Shown here: positions 6,697 through 10,737 of the stretch, piece by piece
How the letters are laid out: each line of letters starts with the position of its first letter
How positions within the stretch are numbered: position 1 is the first letter of the stretch
Assembly (NCBI GenBank): GCA_958348565.1
Contig: CATVZP010000068.1
Span: 1 to 10,737 of the forward strand
DNA: 10,737 nucleotides
Direction of reading: 5' to 3'
DNA from: an uncultured Collinsella sp.
Lineage (GTDB): Bacteria; Actinomycetota; Coriobacteriia; Coriobacteriales; Coriobacteriaceae
Translations under genes and position numbers: made by a program
The notes under the pieces: model-generated
Database searches by the model: none
What the model saw: only the letters and a program-made list of their open reading frames with translations
Told to the model about the DNA's origin: nothing

Positions 6697-8454
6697 ATGT
6701 TCGCCTCATTCCAAAAGAAGTATTTCCTATCCGATAAAGGCGTCGCCGGCGTAAAACGCGGCATTTTCTGGACCACGCTCACTAATCTTATTACCATGGC
6801 CGGCATGGGCTTTTTATTCCTGGTTATGGCCGGTTTTGTCGAACACCTCGCCGCCGGCGCTGACTTGCCGGATGCCCTGCCGATCGTGGGCGGCCTCCTG
6901 GTCTTTTTCGTGTTGCTCTTTGCCTCTAACTGGCAGCAGTATTACTACACCTACTGCATTTTTTACGAGGAGTGCGGCAAGCAGCGTATGGAGATCGCCG
7001 AGCGCTTGCGCAAACTGCCGCTGTCGTTTTTTGGTCGTCGTGATCTGGCCGATTTAACCGAGACCATCATGGGTGACGTTCAGGCAATGGAGCACGCCTA
7101 CAGCCACGTGCTGGGAGAGCTTTGGGGCGCCATCATCGCAAGCGCCATTGTGTTCGTGGGGTCGCTGTTCTTTTGCTGGCAGCTGGCGATCGCGGCGTTT
7201 TGGAGCGTTCCCGTGGCCTTTGCCGTGCTGTATCTAACGCGCGGCCCCATGGCTCCGGTGTTCGATCGCGTGCGTGCCGAGAAGGTCAAGGTTACTGAGG
7301 CTATTCAAGAGACGCTCGACTGCGTTCGCGAGATCCGCGCCACCAACCAGGAGGCCCATTATCTTGAGGGACTCAACGTTGTGATCGATGCCGAGGAGCG
7401 CGAGACCACCAAGAGCGAGCTCGCTAACGGGCTTTTGGTCAACTCTGCCTTTGTCATCCTGCGTCTGGGCATTGCCACCACGCTGGTTACGGGCGCCGCG
7501 GTGGTCGCCTCCGGGCAGGTCGACTTTTTGGTGATGTTTGCCTTCCTGCTTATGGTGAGCCGTATCTATGCACCCTTTGACCAGGCGTTAATGTTAATGG
7601 CCGAGCTGTTTGCCGCCGAGTCGTCTGCCAAGCGCATGCGTTCCATCATGGAAGAGCCTGTAGCGCGGGGCAGCGAGAAATTTGAGCCCGTGGGCCACGA
7701 TGTGGTGTTCGATCACGTGGCATTTGGCTATGGTGCGGGCGAGGACGGACGCGCCGGCGAGAAAGTTCTTACCGATGTGAGCTTTACCGCCAAGGAAGGC
7801 GAGGTCACGGCACTAGTCGGTCCTTCGGGTTCTGGCAAGTCTACGGTGAGCCGCCTGGCCGCGCGCTTTTGGGATGCCACCGCGGGCAAGGTTACCGTGG
7901 GTGGCGTGGATGTTGCGAGCGTGGATCCCGAGGTGCTCCTGCGCGACTACGCCATTGTGTTTCAAGACGTGCTGCTCTTTGACGACACGGTGATGGGAAA
8001 CATCCGCCTCGGGCGTCGTGATGCCACCGATGAGGAAGTGCTTGCGGCCGCGCGTGCCGCCAACTGCGACGAGTTCGTGAACCGCATGCCGCAGGGCTAC
8101 GACACCATGATCGGCGAGAACGGCTCCAAACTCTCCGGTGGCGAGCGCCAGCGCATCTCCATCGCTCGCGCGCTGCTCAAAGATGCGCCCATCGTGCTGT
8201 TGGACGAGGCGACGGCGAGCTTGGACGTGGAGAACGAGACCGTGGTACAGCAGGCGCTCTCCCGTCTGCTTGCAGGCAAAACGGTCATTGTGATTGCCCA
8301 TCGCATGCGCACGGTAGAAAATGCCGACAAAATCGTTGTACTCAAGGATGGTGTAGTTGCCGAGCAGGGCGCTCCGGCGCAGCTCAAGGCGGCAGGCGGA
8401 GAATTCGCCCGCATGGTTGCGCTGCAAAAGGAAGCGGCTGCCTGGCAGCTGTAG
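6697..8454 (+). CDS. ABC half-transporter (membrane plus ATPase), YbtQ/IrtB-like, second of a pair
   Basis: This 585-residue protein is the likely heterodimer partner of the preceding gene product, starting directly after its stop codon with GGGAGGCGAGG as ribosome binding site. Hydrophobic segments lie at about residues 25-48, 62-78, 142-162, 164-180, 247-270 and 276-300, consistent with six membrane helices. The ATPase domain starts near residue 335. Walker A is GPSGSGKST (375-383), the Q-loop Gln423, the signature LSGGE (479-483), Walker B Asp503-Glu504 with a standard D-loop ASLD, and the switch His535. Both partners therefore appear to have intact ATP sites, unlike many heterodimeric exporters with one degenerate site. 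A segment of about ten Gly/Glu/Asp-rich residues (347-356) lengthens the loop after the A-loop Tyr345. Context with the divergent AraC-type gene favours siderophore or metal-complex transport; direction and substrate are inferred. Confidence 0.88.
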   Translation: MFASFQKKYFLSDKGVAGVKRGIFWTTLTNLITMAGMGFLFLVMAGFVEHLAAGADLPDALPIVGGLLVFFVLLFASNWQQYYYTYCIFYEECGKQRMEIAERLRKLPLSFFGRRDLADLTETIMGDVQAMEHAYSHVLGELWGAIIASAIVFVGSLFFCWQLAIAAFWSVPVAFAVLYLTRGPMAPVFDRVRAEKVKVTEAIQETLDCVREIRATNQEAHYLEGLNVVIDAEERETTKSELANGLLVNSAFVILRLGIATTLVTGAAVVASGQVDFLVMFAFLLMVSRIYAPFDQALMLMAELFAAESSAKRMRSIMEEPVARGSEKFEPVGHDVVFDHVAFGYGAGEDGRAGEKVLTDVSFTAKEGEVTALVGPSGSGKSTVSRLAARFWDATAGKVTVGGVDVASVDPEVLLRDYAIVFQDVLLFDDTVMGNIRLGRRDATDEEVLAAARAANCDEFVNRMPQGYDTMIGENGSKLSGGERQRISIARALLKDAPIVLLDEATASLDVENETVVQQALSRLLAGKTVIVIAHRMRTVENADKIVVLKDGVVAEQGAPAQLKAAGGEFARMVALQKEAAAWQL

Positions 8455-8472
8455 GAAAGGGGACCAAGATTT

Positions 8473-8518
8473 CCAAAGGTTAACTTTGGTTGACCATAAT
8501 AGTTCGACTAAACTAGTC
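8473..8518 (+). promoter_or_regulatory. Candidate promoter-operator region of the DUF6110-like/P-type ATPase operon
   Basis: A perfect inverted repeat CCAAAG-N5-CTTTGG (8473-8489) is followed by TTGACC (8490-8495), overlapping CATAAT (8495-8500), and by a second inverted repeat GACTA-N3-TAGTC (8506-8518). CATAAT matches the -10 consensus at five of six positions, with a poor -35 (TTTCCA, 8470-8475, 19-base spacer) that would put the first inverted repeat between the two elements. Alternatively TTGACC is a -35, but then no good -10 follows. A repressor site is a reasonable inference; the regulator is unknown. Confidence 0.4.
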
Positions 8519-8551
8519 TCAAAAGCGTGCTCGAGCAAACTAATGAACTCG

Positions 8552-8584
8552 GGTGCTAAGGCACCATGCCGCGCTTGTGCGGCA
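8552..8584 (+). other. Two small leader hairpins before the DUF6110-like gene
   Basis: GGTGC-TAAG-GCACC (8552-8565) and TGCCGC-GCTTGT-GCGGCA (8567-8584) lie back to back. The second ends at the ribosome binding site AAAAGGGAGAAG (8584-8595). They may influence mRNA stability or translation. No known riboswitch pattern was recognised. Confidence 0.35.
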
Positions 8585-8599
8585 AAAGGGAGAAGCAAC

Positions 8600-8845
8600 A
8601 TGAAGAAGTCAACGTTTAACACCCTGCTTGTCGGTGGCGGTTTTCTGCTTGGTACGGCCGGCATCAAGCTGCTCACCAGCGCTCCGGTAAAAAACGCCTG
8701 CGTGCAGGGCATCGCGTGCGGTATGCGCGTCAAGAACTGCTACCAGGACATGGTCGAGCAGGCCAAGGCCAATGTCGATGACATGGTTGCCGAGGCCGCC
8801 TACATCACCCAGAGCGAGGCCGCTGCTGACGAGGCAGCCGAGTAA
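8600..8845 (+). CDS. Small DUF6110-like protein preceding a P1B-type ATPase
   Basis: This 81-residue protein has no assigned function. Residues 7-26 (NTLLVGGGFLLGTAGIKLLT) form a hydrophobic, glycine-rich stretch that could be a membrane anchor after two lysines. The central part (about 30-62) looks helical and amphipathic, with three cysteines (Cys34, Cys40, Cys47). The end is an acidic Ala/Glu/Asp tail. From recall it resembles DUF6110 proteins, which are commonly encoded next to heavy-metal P-type ATPases; this could not be verified here. The start ATG 8600 is set by AAAAGGGAGAAG; the frame extends upstream to 8357, but that part overlaps the previous gene. The ATPase gene starts 18 bases after the stop, so the two are probably cotranscribed. 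A role as an accessory subunit, regulator or metal chaperone of that ATPase is inference. Confidence 0.75.
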   Translation: MKKSTFNTLLVGGGFLLGTAGIKLLTSAPVKNACVQGIACGMRVKNCYQDMVEQAKANVDDMVAEAAYITQSEAAADEAAE

Positions 8846-8863
8846 CGCTCCCAGGCACAAACT

Positions 8864-10737
8864 ATGAGATTCTCGATTATTAGCGAGATCCCCGGCAGGA
8901 CCCGTCTTCAATTGGCGGGTCCTGTGCCAGAGAGCGATCTCGACGCACTTCTTAAACTCAGCGGCGATATCGACGGCGTGCACAAGGTGCGCGTTTATGG
9001 CCGTATTGGCCAGATGGCGCTCGAATATGACGAGCAGTGTCGTGCAGGCGTACTCGACGCCCTGGGTGCGCTCGATGCCCAGGCCATTTCCGACGCAAAG
9101 ACGGGTTACGTGATGCAGCTTGAGCCACGCAAGCACAAGCTCGTCATGGATCTTGCCACACTTATCGGCGCCCACTACGCGCGCCGCTGGTTCCTGCCTA
9201 CGCCGCTGCGTGCCATTTTTGTCGTGGCCGGTTACATGGCATTTTTGCGCGCTGCCCTTCATGAGCTGGCGCAGCCGCGCCTGACCGTACCTGTGCTCGA
9301 CGCTTCGGCCATCGGCATTTCGTTCGTTAAACGTGATGTCGACACTGCGGGCCAGACGATGTTCCTACTCAACGTGGGCGAGTTGCTCGAGGACTACACG
9401 CGCGCCATGAGCGAAAACGAGCTCATCAACTCGCTACTCGACGTACCCGACAAGGCGCAAAAAGTGGTCGGCGACACCGAGGTGAGCGTTGCCGCCACCG
9501 AGCTTGAGCCCGGAGACTTGGTCGCCGTTCGCACCGGCATGTCCATCTGCATCGACGGCGTGGTTGAACAGGGGAGCGCCATGGTTAACCAGGCGACCCT
9601 GACCGGCGAGCCGCTTGCCGTCGAGCGCAGCGCGGGCGACGATGTATTCGCCGGCACCGTCGTGGAAGACGGCAGCATCTTGGTGCGCGTGCGTGCCAAC
9701 ACGGCTCAGACCAAGCTCCGCTCGATCGTCTCGCTCGTGCAGGCGGCCGACTCGCTCAAGTCCGAGGGCCAGTCGCACATGGAAGACCTCGCCAACAAGA
9801 TCGTCCCGTGGAACTTCCTGCTCGCGGGCCTGGTTGCGCTTACCACTCGCAGCCTCATCAAGACCTCGGCGGCGCTGATGGTCGACTACTCGTGCGCACT
9901 CAAGCTCACGGGTTCGGTCGCCGTCATGACCGCCATGAGCGATGCTGCCAAGATGGGCGTCATGGTCAAGGGCGCCAAGTACTTTGAGTCGTTTGCCAAG
10001 GCCGACACCATTGTCTTTGATAAGACCGGCACGCTCACCGAGGCGCAGCCGCGCCTGGCTTGCGTACTGACGACCGATGGCTGGAGCGAGGACGAGGTTC
10101 TGCGCCTTTCCGCTTGCCTGGAGGAGCATTTTCCGCATCCGGTGGCACGCGCCGTGGTCAACGCTGCCCGCGAGCGCGGGCTCGAGCACCGCGAGCGCCA
10201 TGCCGCCGTCGAGTACATCGTGGCACACGGCATCGCTTCGTCCATCGAGGGGCGTCGCGCGATTATCGGCTCGGCGCACTTTGTGTTTGAGGACGAGAGC
10301 GCGCAGCTCGAGTCCGACATTAAGGAGCAAATCGAGTCCCAGATGCAGGGCCTGTCGCCGCTGTATCTGGCGGTCGACGGCACGGTCGTCGGCGTGCTCG
10401 GAATCGAGGATCCGCTCAAGCCCGGGGTTCGTGAGGCCATCGCCGACCTGCATGCGCTGGGTGTCAAGCATGTCGTTATGCTCACGGGCGATTCGGAGCG
10501 CACGGCCGAGCGCATTGCGCACGAGGCGGGTGTCGACGAGTTTAAGGCCGAATTGCTGCCCGAGGACAAGTACGCCTATGTGGAGCGCATTAAGAGCGAG
10601 GGGCGCCATGTTGCCATGGTGGGCGACGGCGTCAACGATTCGCCGGCGCTCGGTTTGGCCGACGTGGGCTTGGCGATGGGCGGTGGAAGCGACATCGCCA
10701 AGGAGGTCGCCGATATCATCCTGACCGATACGGATCT
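8864..10737 (+). CDS. Heavy-metal P1B-type ATPase, 3' end beyond window
   Basis: This is a membrane pump driven by ATP through a phospho-aspartate. About 624 codons are visible with no stop; roughly 70 residues, including the last membrane helices, lie outside. Residues 1-75 form an HMA-like domain starting with IPGRTRLQL and lacking the CxxC metal site, the type I recall as HMA domain 2. The actuator motif is TGE (247-249). The phosphorylation motif is DKTGT with Asp386, the P1B hallmark His-Pro pair is His425-Pro426, and TGD (541-543) and GDGVND (587-592) complete the P-domain. The intramembrane motif normally reading CPC is here Tyr342-Ser343-Cys344-Ala345, keeping one Cys and losing the proline. 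The frame was followed by hand from ATG 8864 to the DKTGT motif and is intact. The Shine-Dalgarno sequence is weak (CAGG at 8851-8854), so coupling to the upstream small gene is likely. Metal and direction are unknown. Confidence 0.92.
   Translation, partial: MRFSIISEIPGRTRLQLAGPVPESDLDALLKLSGDIDGVHKVRVYGRIGQMALEYDEQCRAGVLDALGALDAQAISDAKTGYVMQLEPRKHKLVMDLATLIGAHYARRWFLPTPLRAIFVVAGYMAFLRAALHELAQPRLTVPVLDASAIGISFVKRDVDTAGQTMFLLNVGELLEDYTRAMSENELINSLLDVPDKAQKVVGDTEVSVAATELEPGDLVAVRTGMSICIDGVVEQGSAMVNQATLTGEPLAVERSAGDDVFAGTVVEDGSILVRVRANTAQTKLRSIVSLVQAADSLKSEGQSHMEDLANKIVPWNFLLAGLVALTTRSLIKTSAALMVDYSCALKLTGSVAVMTAMSDAAKMGVMVKGAKYFESFAKADTIVFDKTGTLTEAQPRLACVLTTDGWSEDEVLRLSACLEEHFPHPVARAVVNAARERGLEHRERHAAVEYIVAHGIASSIEGRRAIIGSAHFVFEDESAQLESDIKEQIESQMQGLSPLYLAVDGTVVGVLGIEDPLKPGVREAIADLHALGVKHVVMLTGDSERTAERIAHEAGVDEFKAELLPEDKYAYVERIKSEGRHVAMVGDGVNDSPALGLADVGLAMGGGSDIAKEVADIILTDTD

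Noticed and set aside
8473..8489. Inverted repeat as a terminator of the ABC operon
   Set aside because: The six-base stem is AT-containing and is followed by TTGACCATAAT without a T-run, so an operator or promoter role fits better.
8357..8599. N-terminal extension of the small DUF6110-like gene
   Set aside because: It overlaps the end of the ABC gene and the leader hairpins. The strong ribosome binding site sits before ATG 8600, and the translation from there begins with a sensible MKK plus hydrophobic segment.
9434..10609. Open frame on the - strand (391 codons) opposite the P-type ATPase
   Set aside because: The + strand carries all P-type ATPase motifs in one uninterrupted frame here; the - strand frame is a composition effect.

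Overview
The window is high-GC DNA with dense coding and strong G/C preference at third codon positions. Gene content and protein style suggest a Coriobacteriia actinomycete, most likely Collinsella or a close relative. This is inferred from recall of protein style and GC, not from a marker search. Seven genes are supported: six complete and one cut by the right edge.

Region 1 (24-3525, + strand) is the gatC-gatA-gatB operon. It encodes the three subunits of the tRNA-dependent amidotransferase that turns Glu-tRNA(Gln) and/or Asp-tRNA(Asn) into the correct aminoacyl-tRNA. Each junction is a one-base TAATG overlap, so the subunits are probably translationally coupled. GatB carries an apparent insertion of about 65 residues relative to the usual family layout. 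A rho-independent terminator follows at 3595-3620.

Region 2 (3526-3750) has no gene. It holds two hairpins of terminator type and a small cluster of alternative GC-rich stems.

Region 3 (3751-8454) looks like a regulated transport unit. An AraC-family regulator on the - strand is divergent from two adjacent ABC half-transporters on the + strand, which probably form a heterodimer. The layout and protein type resemble the YbtA/YbtP-YbtQ and IrtAB siderophore systems, in which exporter-fold ABC proteins act as importers. The divergent intergenic region holds a 15-bp imperfect direct repeat with an exact 21-bp period, the classic spacing for AraC-type half-sites. It also holds a good - strand promoter for the regulator and a weaker, overlapping + strand promoter for the transporter.

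Region 4 (8455-10737) starts with a 145-bp leader containing a perfect CCAAAG-N5-CTTTGG inverted repeat and small hairpins. It then has an 81-residue protein resembling the DUF6110 family, and a heavy-metal P1B-type ATPase cut off by the window end. The ATPase has an N-terminal HMA-like domain without CxxC, and its membrane motif reads Tyr-Ser-Cys-Ala where Cys-Pro-Cys-Ala is usual. Regions 3 and 4 together suggest a metal or siderophore homeostasis locus: regulated uptake next to P-type metal transport. The metal, and the link between the two units, are inferred.
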